DNA of 64,000 nucleotides from Hyphomicrobiales bacterium. Its GTDB lineage: Bacteria > Pseudomonadota > Alphaproteobacteria > Rhizobiales > Rhizobiaceae. The notes beneath the pieces are model-generated. The model saw only the letters and a list, made by a program, of their open reading frames with translations, searched no databases and was not told the origin of the DNA. Location of the stretch: assembly GCA_900472395.1 (NCBI GenBank), contig UCHV01000001.1:238177-302176 (forward strand), read 5' to 3'. Within the stretch, counting starts at the first letter, position 1, and each line of letters opens with the position of its first letter. The position numbers were made by a program, and so were the translations under genes. Below are positions 7,400 to 16,615 of the stretch, piece by piece.

Positions 7400-9808
7400 A
7401 TGAATGGAAACAGGATGCGCAGGCTGGCGCTTCTTCTGGCGACGACTGTTTTGGTCGCACCCGGAGGCAGCGTGCTCGGTGCCGCGCCCGCGCAGGCGCA
7501 ATCAGCCGCAGAAACCGTTCGCATCTTCGACATTCCGGCAAAACCGATCCGTCAATCGCTGAACGATATTGCCCGGATGACCGGCATTTCCGTCATGTTC
7601 GATGAAACCGCGGCCGCGTCCATGCCTGGAAAACCCGTCAGGGGTTCGATGACGACGGCTCAGGCAATCAGTCAGGTTCTTGCTGGCAGCGATCTCACAT
7701 GGCGCTTCACCAATGCCAGCACTGTGACGATTGCGGCGACCAATGCACTCCCGCGCTCAGCCGTATCAGGTGACAGCACCAATCTGGCTGCCATCGTCGT
7801 CGAAGGGCAGTCCAACAGAACCGAAGGAACGGGTCTCTACACGGCCGGGGAGATGAATTCGGCAACGGGCCTCGGTTTGACGGCGCGGCAGACGCCTCAA
7901 TCGGTCAGCGTCGTGACCAGCCAGAAGGTCAAGGATACCAATTCGCAGACCATCACCGAACTGCTCAAGTCTAGCCCGGGCATTTATGCCAACGAGACCG
8001 ACGGCTATCGATCCGAGCCCTATTCGCGTGGCTTTTATATCGACCGTTTCCAGTATGACGGCCTGACAACAAACGCCCAGAACGGTTGGCACGGGGAACA
8101 TTCGAACGAGCTGGCTTTTTACGATCATGCCGAAATCGTGCGTGGATCGACAGGGCTTCTCAGCGGCGCCGGCAATCCCTCCGCCTCGATCAATCTCGTG
8201 CGCAAACGTGCGGACAAGACGACCGCCGAAGGATCGATCACAGCAAGCGGCGGATCATGGAACAATTACCGCAGCGTGCTTGATTACAGCACGCCTCTCA
8301 ACAAGGAAGGGACGGTCAGAGGCCGGTTCGTCGGGGTCTATCAGGACAAGGAGGCGTTCTGGGATCGCGAACACATGAAAAGAGGCGCGGCCTATGGCAC
8401 TCTCGAGTTCGACCTGACGGAAGACACGCTTCTGACGGTCGGAGCCGATTATCAGAAGCGTAAGACCGATGGCGCCCAGTGGGGTGGAATTCCCGCGATG
8501 CTGAGCGACGGCAGCCCTGCAAATCTTCCGCGGTCGTTCTCGACTTCGACGGACTGGACCTATTACGAGGCACAGACATGGAATGCCTTCGTGCGTCTGG
8601 ATCACGAGTTCGATAATGGCTGGAAGATCCGCGGAGATTATCTCGAGCGCGGCAGCAATTACGATTCCAAGATGAATTTTCCGCGTGGCGTGCTCAATCC
8701 CGATGGGAGCGGCCTGAGTTTTGCACCGAGTTACATGATCGCCGACGCCGAACAGAGGGTGCTCAACCTCAGCGTCAACGGCGAATACGAGCTTTTCGGC
8801 CAGACACATGAACTCGTTGCCGGTGTCAGTTCGGACCGTGCACGGCAGGATTATTATTTCCGCTCACGCACCTCTCTCACGCCGATTTACAACATGTTCG
8901 AGTGGAACGGTTCGATGGCCGAACCCGGCTGGACCAATCCCTATTATTACTTGACCGAGATCAACCAGAAAGCCGCTTTTGCCGCGACCCGGCTCACCCT
9001 GGCGGACGGATTGCGGGCAATTGTCGGCGGTCGTTATGTGAATTGGGAGCAGAATACCTACGGTACGGTTGTCGATGGTTCGACATTCATTCCCTATGCG
9101 GCGATCAGCTACGACCTGAATGAAAACTTCACCGCCTATGTCAGCTACACGGATATTTTCGCGCCGCAGACCAGCCTCGATCGCAATGGCGGTTTCCTCG
9201 ATCCGAAGACCGGGCGCAACTATGAAGTCGGCTTGAAGGGCGAGTTTCTGGATGGGCGGATCAGCGGTTCGGTCGCGGTGTTCAAGACGCTGCAGGACAA
9301 TGTTGCGGTTGCCGATACGGGATATTATGTGCCCGGCACGTCCAATCAGGCTTACAGGGGCGAAAAAGGGGTTGAGACGCGCGGCATCGAGGCGGAGATC
9401 GGCGGTGAGATTTCCTATGGATGGAACGTATCGCTGAATGCAGCCTATCAGGAAAGCCACAACATCACGGGTGAGCGCGTCAACCCGCATATCCCGCGCG
9501 CGACGGCCGGTCTGTTCACCACCTATGATCTCGCCGGGGACTGGGAGGGGCTGACCGTCGGTGGCGGCGTGCGCTGGCAGGGCGGCACATCGCGTCCAAT
9601 CGCAAGCGGTACCCAGACGTATAATTTCCGCGAATCCTCTTTTGCCACTGTTGACCTGATGGCACGGTACAAGATCAACGACAGCGTCGAGGCACAGCTC
9701 AACGTCAACAACGTTTTCGACAAGACCTATTCGCGTCTGACCGAAGACGGGCTGCTGTTTTATGGCGCGCCCCGCAATGCCACGCTTTCGATTACGGCCA
9801 AGTTCTGA
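7400..9808 (+). CDS. TonB-dependent siderophore receptor with STN signalling domain
   Basis: An 802-residue outer-membrane receptor. A signal peptide ends near AQAQS (about residue 35). An STN domain follows (about 50-105), as in FecA/FpvA-type transducing receptors, then the plug (RQTPQSVSVVTSQ to SINLVRKRADKT) and a 22-strand-type barrel ending in ATLSITAKF with the terminal Phe needed for outer-membrane assembly. The ATG at 7400 is preceded by GGAAAGGGA. The gap upstream has GTGAGGGTGAAC and CGTTAG elements that could be an ECF-sigma promoter, at low confidence. It likely imports the ferric siderophore handled by the genes that follow. Confidence 0.93.
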   Translation: MNGNRMRRLALLLATTVLVAPGGSVLGAAPAQAQSAAETVRIFDIPAKPIRQSLNDIARMTGISVMFDETAAASMPGKPVRGSMTTAQAISQVLAGSDLTWRFTNASTVTIAATNALPRSAVSGDSTNLAAIVVEGQSNRTEGTGLYTAGEMNSATGLGLTARQTPQSVSVVTSQKVKDTNSQTITELLKSSPGIYANETDGYRSEPYSRGFYIDRFQYDGLTTNAQNGWHGEHSNELAFYDHAEIVRGSTGLLSGAGNPSASINLVRKRADKTTAEGSITASGGSWNNYRSVLDYSTPLNKEGTVRGRFVGVYQDKEAFWDREHMKRGAAYGTLEFDLTEDTLLTVGADYQKRKTDGAQWGGIPAMLSDGSPANLPRSFSTSTDWTYYEAQTWNAFVRLDHEFDNGWKIRGDYLERGSNYDSKMNFPRGVLNPDGSGLSFAPSYMIADAEQRVLNLSVNGEYELFGQTHELVAGVSSDRARQDYYFRSRTSLTPIYNMFEWNGSMAEPGWTNPYYYLTEINQKAAFAATRLTLADGLRAIVGGRYVNWEQNTYGTVVDGSTFIPYAAISYDLNENFTAYVSYTDIFAPQTSLDRNGGFLDPKTGRNYEVGLKGEFLDGRISGSVAVFKTLQDNVAVADTGYYVPGTSNQAYRGEKGVETRGIEAEIGGEISYGWNVSLNAAYQESHNITGERVNPHIPRATAGLFTTYDLAGDWEGLTVGGGVRWQGGTSRPIASGTQTYNFRESSFATVDLMARYKINDSVEAQLNVNNVFDKTYSRLTEDGLLFYGAPRNATLSITAKF

Positions 9809-9815
9809 GCCGCGA

Positions 9816-10838
9816 ATGTGGCGCTGGCCTGAAAACGCAAATTGCCTTGAGCAACCGTCGCTGCGCTTGCAGCGGCGGTTGCTGCTGCAATTCGGCTGTG
9901 CGGCACTGCCGCTTCTGCTGACGGGCAATAGGTCAGCGTTCGCTGATGAGGAGTTTCCAGTCACCATCGATCATGCGTTTGGGCAAACCACACTGGCACG
10001 TCGGCCGGAACGGATCGTCACTCTCGGCTGGGGTGGCGAGGATGCCGTCATCGCACTTGGCAGCGTGCCCGTCGGCATGACCGGTTATCCCTTCTGGGAA
10101 CGGCGAATTGCGGACTGGAACAGGACACAGCTTGATGGCCGTGAACCGTTCCTGATGAACTCCCAACTGGATTACGAGCGGATTGCCGTACTGGCGCCGG
10201 ATCTTATCCTGTCGGTATTTTCAGGCGTCGACGATCTCGCCTACCGCCGATTGAGCCGGATCGCTCCGGTCGTTACCTATCGAAACAAACCATGGACGAC
10301 GGACTGGCGCGAGCAGGCCATTCTTAGCGGCAAGGTTTTGGGCAAAAGTGGCCAGGCACAGGAATTGATCCGTGCGGCTGAGGCCGACGTCGAGCGAATG
10401 GCGGCGGATTTCCCGATGATCAAGGGAAAAACCTTTGCACTGGTGTCCCATTTTCCCCGCCAGAATGGTTTTGATGTCTATCTGGATGGGGACAAGCGGG
10501 TGGCACTGTTCCAGCAGCTTGGCATGACACTGCCGGCAAGCGTCACCGCTCTCGGCCAGGCGCAAGGTCGGCGTTATTCGAGATCCATCGGTCTGGAGCA
10601 GATCGACATGCTGGATTGTGACATGCTGATCGGCTGGTTTTCCGCAGGATTGGAAAATGCGCTCGCGGCGCAGCCGATTTTGCGGACATTGCCGGTGATC
10701 CGGCGCAACGCGCTCGTTGCGCTCGATACGCCCGCAAAAATCTGGTCCGTCCTGGCACCGACCATTCAATCGATCCCGCACGGTTTTACCGCCTTGGTGC
10801 CTGAACTGGCCGCTGCCGCCATCCGATCAGGAGAATAG
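9816..10838 (+). CDS. Iron-siderophore ABC transporter substrate-binding protein
   Basis: A 340-residue FhuD/FecB-type periplasmic binding protein. A twin-arginine-like LQRRLLLQFG precedes a hydrophobic stretch and a cleavage region near SAFADEE. The mature part begins FPVTIDHAFGQTTLARRPERIVTLGW, the usual opening of this family (no longer run is quoted), and contains YERIAVLAPDLIL. An earlier in-frame ATG at 9762 lies inside the receptor gene, so I start at 9816, 8 bases after the receptor stop. It delivers the ferric siderophore to the FecCD-type permeases downstream. Confidence 0.88.
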   Translation: MWRWPENANCLEQPSLRLQRRLLLQFGCAALPLLLTGNRSAFADEEFPVTIDHAFGQTTLARRPERIVTLGWGGEDAVIALGSVPVGMTGYPFWERRIADWNRTQLDGREPFLMNSQLDYERIAVLAPDLILSVFSGVDDLAYRRLSRIAPVVTYRNKPWTTDWREQAILSGKVLGKSGQAQELIRAAEADVERMAADFPMIKGKTFALVSHFPRQNGFDVYLDGDKRVALFQQLGMTLPASVTALGQAQGRRYSRSIGLEQIDMLDCDMLIGWFSAGLENALAAQPILRTLPVIRRNALVALDTPAKIWSVLAPTIQSIPHGFTALVPELAAAAIRSGE

Positions 10839-10839
10839 T

Positions 10840-11703
10840 TTGCACGCTTCCCTTCCCATCAAACACGAAAGCCGCATTGAGTCTTCGAACAACGCAGCGT
10901 CCTTTGTAGGCAGCGCACATAACCACGGGCCGTATCAGGAGGACTATTTTCTGGCGACCGTCATCGATATCGATCGCATCACCCCGTCGATGGTCCGAGC
11001 CGTTTTCAGCATTACCGAAGGAGAAAGGCTGGTTGCGAGCGGTCATCCCGATGAATGGGTGCGCATCGCGTTTCAACCCGATCCCGAAACACCGCTGACG
11101 CTGCCGACAAGGCTTGAAAACGGCAAATGGGGTCGGCCCGATGGCTCGAAACATTGCCCCAACCGCCCGTATACGATCAGATACTGGCAGCCATCGTCCA
11201 GCGAAATGACCGTCGATTTCGTGGTTCATGATGGCGGCGTCGCCTCCACATGGGCGATTAACGCGCGGATCGGTGACGTAGTCGGCATCTGCAATCCCGA
11301 GGGTCGGTTCTGGCTGCCGGAAAATAGTGAGTGGATGCTGCTGATGGGCGACATCACCGCCTTGCCGGCGATATCGCGCATTCTCGAAGAAAAACCCGAA
11401 TCCATGCCGGCAATTGCCCACATTGAAATTCCTGCGACGGCCGATCGTCAGGACCTCGATCATGTCCTGAATTCCGATCTGACCTGGCATGAATGGGACG
11501 AGCTTTCATCCGCCGGTCGCACCGATCTCGCCGCCATCGTGCGCATGATAACGAGCCTGCCCGCAGGTCCGGGCTACATATACATTGCCGGGGAGGCAAC
11601 GGCGGTATCCGAGTGCCGCAAGCATTTTCGCGATGTGCTGGGTTTCGACAAACAACGCATCGCTACACTGGGATACTGGATCGAGGGACAGGCGCGTGTC
11701 TGA
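10840..11703 (+). CDS. Siderophore-interacting protein (FAD/NADPH ferric-siderophore reductase), TTG start
   Basis: A 287-residue SIP/ViuB-family flavoprotein that reduces the imported ferric siderophore and frees Fe(II) in the cytoplasm. RPYTIRYW is the FAD-binding RxYTxR motif; the central LLMGDITALPAISRIL and the late YIYIAGEATAV segment form the NAD(P)H side. I use a TTG at 10840 because a perfect AGGAG sits 6 bases before it and no in-frame ATG occurs until after the domain has begun. It starts one base after the binding-protein stop and overlaps the next gene by 8 bases, so it is operonic. Confidence 0.88.
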   Translation: MHASLPIKHESRIESSNNAASFVGSAHNHGPYQEDYFLATVIDIDRITPSMVRAVFSITEGERLVASGHPDEWVRIAFQPDPETPLTLPTRLENGKWGRPDGSKHCPNRPYTIRYWQPSSSEMTVDFVVHDGGVASTWAINARIGDVVGICNPEGRFWLPENSEWMLLMGDITALPAISRILEEKPESMPAIAHIEIPATADRQDLDHVLNSDLTWHEWDELSSAGRTDLAAIVRMITSLPAGPGYIYIAGEATAVSECRKHFRDVLGFDKQRIATLGYWIEGQARV

Positions 11704-12742
11704 TCTGAGTCTTTCTGGAGCCGTTCTGCGCGGGAATGACAAAAGGCGATACGGGCGACAGGTCGGCGTCGCGGTTGCCGCCCTATCGCTGGTGGCGCTG
11801 ACACTTTTGAGCATTCTTGTCGGGGGCAGGGGAATTTCACCCGCGACGGTGGTCAACGCGTTTTTTTCCTACGACCCGCTGTCGCTCGAACACGTCATCG
11901 TTCGCGAATATCGCTTGCCACGGACCTTGCTGGCGCTGCTTTGCGGGGCAGGTTTCGGCGTGTCGGGAGCGCTGTTTCAGGCTGTATCTCGCAATCCCTT
12001 GGCCGATCCGGGCGTGCTTGGCGTGAATGCCGGGGCCGCATTTTTCGTGACGTTGACGGTTGGTCTGTTCGGCTGGCAGTCGATCAGCACCTATATCTGG
12101 GCCTCGTTTGCCGGTGCGATCCTGGCCACATCCGCTGTCTATGTGCTGGGCGCGTCGCGTCGGGGCGGGGTGACGCCGGTCAGGCTGGTGCTCGCCGGCG
12201 TTGCAATCTCGGCTATATTAGGCGGCATCGGATCCTCCATAACCTTCCTTAATCCTCAGGCATTCGATGCGATGCGCATGTGGTCTGTCGGCTCGGTCGC
12301 CGGCCGGGATATCACGGTGGTGGGGACGGTTGCCCCCTTCATCGCGTCAGGCCTTTGTCTCGCTCTTGTCTCGGCGCGGTCTCTCAATGCCGTTGCGCTG
12401 GGGGAGGACCTGGCAACGAGCCTCGGAAGCAACATACTGAGCGCACGCCTTCTCGCCATCGTGGCAATCACGCTTCTTGCCGGCGCGAGCACGGCAGCAG
12501 TCGGGCCAATCGCTTTCGTCGGTTTGATGGTGCCGCATGCGGTGCGCTGGTTTACCGGGCCGGATCAGCGCTGGATCATTGGATTGACAATGATTTGCGC
12601 GCCCCTTCTTCTTTTGGCCGCCGACATTGCCGGTCGTCTTGTTCTTTATCCGGGTGAACTGGAAACCGGCATTATCACCGCCTTTATCGGTGGACCGGTT
12701 CTCATAGTCCTGGTCCGGCGGATGAAGGTGAGCGGCTTATGA
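11696..12742 (+). CDS. FecCD-family siderophore ABC permease (first)
   Basis: A 348-residue BtuC/FecCD permease with many membrane helices. Family motifs include EYRLPRTLLALLCGAGFGVSG, FQAVSRNPLADPGVLGVNAG and, later, GPIAFVGLMVPHAVR, the ATPase-coupling region. A GTG at 11696 with GAGGGA upstream overlaps the preceding stop by 8 bases; the longer frame opened inside the SIP gene is a shadow. It pairs with the next permease to form the inner-membrane channel. Confidence 0.9.
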   Translation: MSDLSLSGAVLRGNDKRRYGRQVGVAVAALSLVALTLLSILVGGRGISPATVVNAFFSYDPLSLEHVIVREYRLPRTLLALLCGAGFGVSGALFQAVSRNPLADPGVLGVNAGAAFFVTLTVGLFGWQSISTYIWASFAGAILATSAVYVLGASRRGGVTPVRLVLAGVAISAILGGIGSSITFLNPQAFDAMRMWSVGSVAGRDITVVGTVAPFIASGLCLALVSARSLNAVALGEDLATSLGSNILSARLLAIVAITLLAGASTAAVGPIAFVGLMVPHAVRWFTGPDQRWIIGLTMICAPLLLLAADIAGRLVLYPGELETGIITAFIGGPVLIVLVRRMKVSGL

Positions 12743-13803
12743 TGGTCCAGCGGTCGAAGCCGCAGGTTCGCTGCGGCGGCGGTCTCCACTTGCGCCTGTT
12801 TGATGAGTGCATGTCACTCCGCCTCGATTGCAGAGCTTTTGTAGTTGCAAGCCTTCTGACGCTGACGATTGGCGCAATCGGCATGATTTTACTGGTGAAC
12901 GGGACTTACGCCACTTCACCGACAGATGTGCTGAGCGCACTGTTGGGGCAGCACCGCCACGATATGGTGCGAATGATCGTTGTCGAATGGCGCCTGCCGC
13001 GTGTCGGCCTTGCTTTACTGCTCGGCGCAGCACTCGGCGTGAGCGGTGCGATTTTCCAGTCCCTCACACGCAATCCGCTCGGTTCGCCCGATATTATCGG
13101 CTTCTCCGCCGGTTCCTATACGGGTGCGTTGATTGCCATCATTCTTCTCTCCGGCGGTTATTATGAAACCGCGGCAGGCTCGATGATCGGCGGCGTTACA
13201 ACGGCAGGCGCTGTTTATGTGCTCGCCTGGCGAAAGGGTGTTCAGGGCTTCAGACTGATTGTCGTGGGGATCGGCGTTGCCGCCATGCTTTCGGCCTTCA
13301 ACACCTGGATGATCCGCGAGGCCGATCTGAACGTCGCCATGTCCGCCGCCATCTGGGGTGCCGGTTCGTTGAACGGATTGGGCCTCGAACAACTGGTCCC
13401 CATCGCGATTGTGCTCCTGTTCCTCATGCCGGCGAGCTGCTTCATGGTCCGGTCCCTGCGACAGCTGGAGATGGGGGACGATATGGCCCGCGCTTCGGGT
13501 GTGGAGACCAATCGTGCGAGACTTTTTCTGATCTTGATTGGGGTTGCGCTGACCGCCACGGTGACGGCCGCCGCCGGTCCGATCTCCTTCATCGCGCTTG
13601 TCGCTCCGCAGATCGCCCGGCGGCTGGTGCATTCGAGTAGCCCGGCGCTCATGTCGTCGGCCCTGATGGGCGGTGTGTTGTTGCTTATGGCCGATTGGGC
13701 CGCACAACATGCGCTCAGCGTCCAGCTTCCGGTTGGTATCATGACGGTCAGTATTGGTGGCTTCTATTTCCTTTGGCTTCTTGCTCGTGAAAGTCGCAAA
13801 TGA
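12739..13803 (+). CDS. FecCD-family siderophore ABC permease (second)
   Basis: A 354-residue FecCD/FhuB-type permease. EWRLPRVGLALLLGAALGVSG and SLTRNPLGSPDIIGFSAG are diagnostic, and GPISFIALVAPQIARRL is the coupling segment. The ATG overlaps the previous stop (ATGA), indicating translational coupling. The first 30 residues are unusually long and polar (MMVQRSKPQVRCGGG); an in-frame ATG (CMSLRLDC) about 25 codons later could be the real start. Confidence 0.9.
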   Translation: MMVQRSKPQVRCGGGLHLRLFDECMSLRLDCRAFVVASLLTLTIGAIGMILLVNGTYATSPTDVLSALLGQHRHDMVRMIVVEWRLPRVGLALLLGAALGVSGAIFQSLTRNPLGSPDIIGFSAGSYTGALIAIILLSGGYYETAAGSMIGGVTTAGAVYVLAWRKGVQGFRLIVVGIGVAAMLSAFNTWMIREADLNVAMSAAIWGAGSLNGLGLEQLVPIAIVLLFLMPASCFMVRSLRQLEMGDDMARASGVETNRARLFLILIGVALTATVTAAAGPISFIALVAPQIARRLVHSSSPALMSSALMGGVLLLMADWAAQHALSVQLPVGIMTVSIGGFYFLWLLARESRK

Positions 13804-14630
13804 CCGAAATCATCCAACAATCGCGCCATGCCCATCGGCTTCAGGGCGATGATCTCACGCTGCGCTATGACCAGCGAATGATCTCTCAAGGGCTCTCTAT
13901 CGTCGTCCCGGATGGCTCCTTTACCGTCATCGTCGGGCCGAATGCCTGTGGCAAATCGACATTGCTGCGCGCACTCTCACGCCTGCTCAAACCCACGCAT
14001 GGTTCGGTCATTCTTGACGGCCGCAGCATCCATTCCTTGAGCGGCAAGGATGTTGCGCGACGCCTTGGTCTTCTGCCGCAGAGTGCGATTGCGCCGGACG
14101 GGATAACCGTTGCCGATCTAGTCGCTCGCGGCCGGTATCCACACCAGTCCTTCCTGCAACAGTGGTCAAGTGCCGACGAGGAGGCTGTGGCCAGCGCTAT
14201 GGCGGCGACCAGTGTCACGGAGCTTGCTGGACGACAGGTCGATGAGTTGTCTGGCGGGCAGCGCCAGAGGGTATGGGTTTCGATGGTTCTGGCGCAGGAA
14301 ACGCCCATCCTGCTTCTCGACGAGCCAACGACATTCCTCGATATCGCCCATCAGATCGAGTTGCTCGACCTTTTGTCAGATTTGAATGGTCAAGGTCGCA
14401 CGATCGTCGCCGTCCTGCACGACCTCAATCATGCCTGTCGTTATGCGTCCCATCTCGTAGCGATGAAAGACGGGGCGATTGTTGCCAGCGGAAAACCCGG
14501 CGATATCGTCAACGCAGCTCTCGTCGAGATAGTTTTCAGACTTCCCTGCATCGTCGTGCCCGATCCCGAGACTAAAACACCGATGATCATACCGCGTTCT
14601 CGCCGTTCCAATTTCGGCCTATGCAAATAA
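13800..14630 (+). CDS. Siderophore ABC transporter ATP-binding protein (FecE/FhuC type)
   Basis: A 276-residue ATPase. Walker A is GPNACGKST (46-54), the signature is LSGGQRQR (150-157), Walker B is LLLDEP (171-176), and the H-loop VLHDLNHA lies near 206. The ATG overlaps the second permease's stop by 4 bases. It is the last gene of the uptake operon. A short AAGGT/ACCTT inverted repeat follows the stop but has no clear T-run, so the terminator is uncertain. Confidence 0.93.
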   Translation: MTEIIQQSRHAHRLQGDDLTLRYDQRMISQGLSIVVPDGSFTVIVGPNACGKSTLLRALSRLLKPTHGSVILDGRSIHSLSGKDVARRLGLLPQSAIAPDGITVADLVARGRYPHQSFLQQWSSADEEAVASAMAATSVTELAGRQVDELSGGQRQRVWVSMVLAQETPILLLDEPTTFLDIAHQIELLDLLSDLNGQGRTIVAVLHDLNHACRYASHLVAMKDGAIVASGKPGDIVNAALVEIVFRLPCIVVPDPETKTPMIIPRSRRSNFGLCK

Positions 14631-15231
14631 AGGTTAGCTACCTTCATTGCTTTGATGTTCGGAACGAAGAGATTTGCAAGTGTGAGTATTATATAATTTC
14701 AGGCATGGTTCTCCTGCGACATTATTTTTCATCTTCAATTATTTGACGATCGATTTTTGTGAGATTGATAGTTCGGGCATGTTCAATGCACTTCGTGGCG
14801 ATCCGTCGCCTTTTTGCGCCATTGGCTCTCCCCGGATGAAAGCTGCCTTTTCATCAACGCAAGGATGCGACCAGCAAAGAGCAACTGAGGCCCTTCGCTC
14901 TGCGCAAACAAAAGCACAGCTCGCTTCTTTCCGACGGCTTTTCCAGTATCCCTCGGTGCATTTCGGCGGCGTCAGGCGATGCGATGAACAAAATCATCGT
15001 CGGTCTGCTCAGCCTGCTACATCTGGCGGCCGATTGGATCATCGTCGTAAGCAACAGCGATTGTTTGACAAAGGTTTTGCCACGCTCGCTCAGTGTTTAC
15101 GCACGTTCCCGGCAGGACATTATCGTATAAAATTAAACTCAAAAATTTCAATTTAGTTTACTATCGATATAAGTCGATACTTAGGATTGTGTGGGTATAA
15201 ATCTCCAAGCACCAAAAAGCGGGAGAAAAAA
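14631..15231. other. 601-base region without a convincing gene
   Basis: The part next to the curlin gene (about 15120-15200) is AT-rich and should hold its promoter. A 48-codon frame at 14984-15130 reads as a small hydrophobic peptide (MNKIIVGLLSLLHLAADW...), but it has no proper ribosome site. A 137-codon frame across 14743-15156 shows no coding character. Confidence 0.5.
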
Positions 15232-15633
15232 ATGAATAAAAAAACCATCGCACTGGCAGTTACTATCTTTACTACTTTCGCAGGTTTCGCTGCAGCCAAC
15301 CCGGTCCCTTCGCTGGCTTATATTCAACAGGCATCGGGCCAGAGCGCGAGCGCCGGCATGCTCGATACAGCCGCAATCTTCAAGCCTTCGATGGACATCC
15401 TGGCGGCGGTTCCGCGCATGGACACCTCGAACCTTGTCGGCAATCTTTCTTCCGTGTTTCAAAGCGGGGATTTCAACACCGCGTCGATCGAACAGACCGG
15501 TAGCCGCAATGTCGGCCTGATTTCGCAGATAGGTTATTTCAACTCAGCGACTATTACCCAGATTGGCACAAACCATCAGGGTTTTATCTCGCAGCAGGGG
15601 CGAAACAACGTCGCGATTATTCGCCAACGTTGA
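15232..15633 (+). CDS. Small curlin-repeat protein (CsgA/CsgB-like)
   Basis: A 133-residue secreted curlin-family protein. A Sec signal peptide (KKTIALAVTIFTTFAGFAAA) is followed by a linker of about 65 residues and then three to four curlin repeats of the form Q-x-G-x2-N-x5-Q (FQSGDFNTASIEQ, QIGYFNSATITQIG, QQGRNNVAIIRQ). The ATG at 15232 has GGGAGA upstream; the frame is open earlier but without support. It converges with the csgF-like gene and shares a palindromic terminator with it. Its few repeats suggest a nucleator or minor subunit rather than the main fibre subunit. Confidence 0.82.
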   Translation: MNKKTIALAVTIFTTFAGFAAANPVPSLAYIQQASGQSASAGMLDTAAIFKPSMDILAAVPRMDTSNLVGNLSSVFQSGDFNTASIEQTGSRNVGLISQIGYFNSATITQIGTNHQGFISQQGRNNVAIIRQR

Positions 15634-15657
15634 ATTTATCTTTCGACGCAGAAAATG

Positions 15658-15690
15658 AAATGCGCAAGAGCAGACTGCTGTTGCGCATTT
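15658..15690. terminator. Bidirectional terminator between convergent curli genes
   Basis: A near-perfect palindrome: TGCGCAA and TTGCGCA arms, one symmetric G-G mismatch, then AGCAG/CTGCT inner arms around a single central base, flanked by AAA on one side and TTTT on the other. It lies midway between the stops of two convergent genes and has A and T runs in the right places to terminate both transcripts. Confidence 0.75.
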
Positions 15691-15717
15691 TCATGGCCCA
15701 TATCCCAGGAAATGCGA

Positions 15718-15984
15718 TCAGGGATTGGTCGTGTCGACCGCAGGCAAATCTGTCGGTTCGGGTTGCGGCTGCGCTACGCCGCCGAAATCGGGGAAATCGA
15801 TCGAGAATCCCGGGCTTTGGCTCGCGCCCTCGCCCTGAGCGCTGGCCTGCGACAAAAGCCAGTTCCCGTTAAGCGGATCACCGCCGAGCGACGGGTTGGT
15901 TGGTCGATATACGAGCGGCGAAGCCTGCACGGCACCGCAGATCATCAAGGTCGCAGCGACAAGAACAGTTCTGCTGATTTTCAT
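15718..15984 (-). CDS. csgF: Short CsgF-like curli assembly protein
   Basis: An 88-residue protein with a signal peptide (cleavage near VQASP). Its mature N-terminus LVYRPTNPSLGGDPLNGNWLL aligns by eye with the start of E. coli CsgF (FRNPNFGGNPNNGAFLL), the part that inserts in the CsgG pore and makes the second constriction. Family members are usually about 130-140 residues; this one ends after a Pro/Asp/Glu-rich tail and lacks the C-terminal region. An AGGAG site lies 7 bases before the ATG. It is the last gene of the minus-strand curli operon. Confidence 0.75.
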   Translation of the reverse strand: MKISRTVLVAATLMICGAVQASPLVYRPTNPSLGGDPLNGNWLLSQASAQGEGASQSPGFSIDFPDFGGVAQPQPEPTDLPAVDTTNP

Positions 15985-16008
15985 GTAAAACTCCTGTGTG
16001 ATTACGGT

Positions 16009-16614
16009 TTATCGTTTGGGAAGAACATACATTCGGCCTGGCACGACAACAACGGTCTTGTTTTCCAGGCCGCGCAAGCCGGTTGGCATCATGTAGTTGC
16101 CGCTCTGCGGCGTCTGGATCGCAACAACGGTAGAATTGACCGAGTTCCGCACATCGAGAGCACCCGCCAGATTGTCGCCTTTCTGAATATAGGCGATCTG
16201 GTTATTACTGCCCGAGGCGCCGATCAGCTGGAAATTGTTGTCACCCGCGCTCGCCTGCAGCACTGAATTATTGGTGCCGCCCTGAACAAGAAGAAGAGCA
16301 GAATTATTGCCTTCAATGGCCTGTACGGCGCGATTGCCCGTGCCCGCCTGCTGGATCAGCGCCAAACTGCCGGTGCCATCGATCCCGGAATTTGCATGGT
16401 TGTTGCTACCGATCTGGATAATGCCGGTATTGGAGCCGGTGAAGCCTCCAAGGAGAGGCATAATCGGCTGCATCAATCCATGCACATCGGCGGTGTTTGT
16501 CTGGTAGTCGGAAACCAGAAGGCTTTCGGCAGATACCAAGCCGGGAGCTGCGATCATCGCGCCGGCGAAGGCTGCTGTCCTGAGAGCCTTTAAAATTCTT
16601 GCTGATATTTTCAC
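16009..16614 (-). CDS. Curlin-repeat protein, probable nucleator (CsgB-like)
   Basis: A 201-residue secreted protein. The signal peptide runs to about residue 29 (APGLVSAES). The middle has five or six curlin-like units (IIQIGSNNHANSG, LIQQAGTGNRAVQ, LVQGGTNNSVLQ, IGASGSNNQIAYIQ). The C-terminus is not repetitive and is basic/hydrophobic (VVVVPGRMYVLPKR), which recalls the membrane-anchoring last repeat of CsgB. The start is a GTG two bases after the CsgH-like stop, so it is translationally coupled to it. Confidence 0.75.
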   Translation of the reverse strand: MKISARILKALRTAAFAGAMIAAPGLVSAESLLVSDYQTNTADVHGLMQPIMPLLGGFTGSNTGIIQIGSNNHANSGIDGTGSLALIQQAGTGNRAVQAIEGNNSALLLVQGGTNNSVLQASAGDNNFQLIGASGSNNQIAYIQKGDNLAGALDVRNSVNSTVVAIQTPQSGNYMMPTGLRGLENKTVVVVPGRMYVLPKR

Positions 16615-16615
16615 G

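Noticed and set aside
8864..9967. 367-codon minus-strand frame in the TonB receptor gene
   Set aside because: Antisense shadow; the receptor frame is unmistakable.
14984..15130. 48-residue hydrophobic peptide frame before the small curlin gene
   Set aside because: Could be a small membrane protein, but the ribosome site is poor and the frame may be chance.
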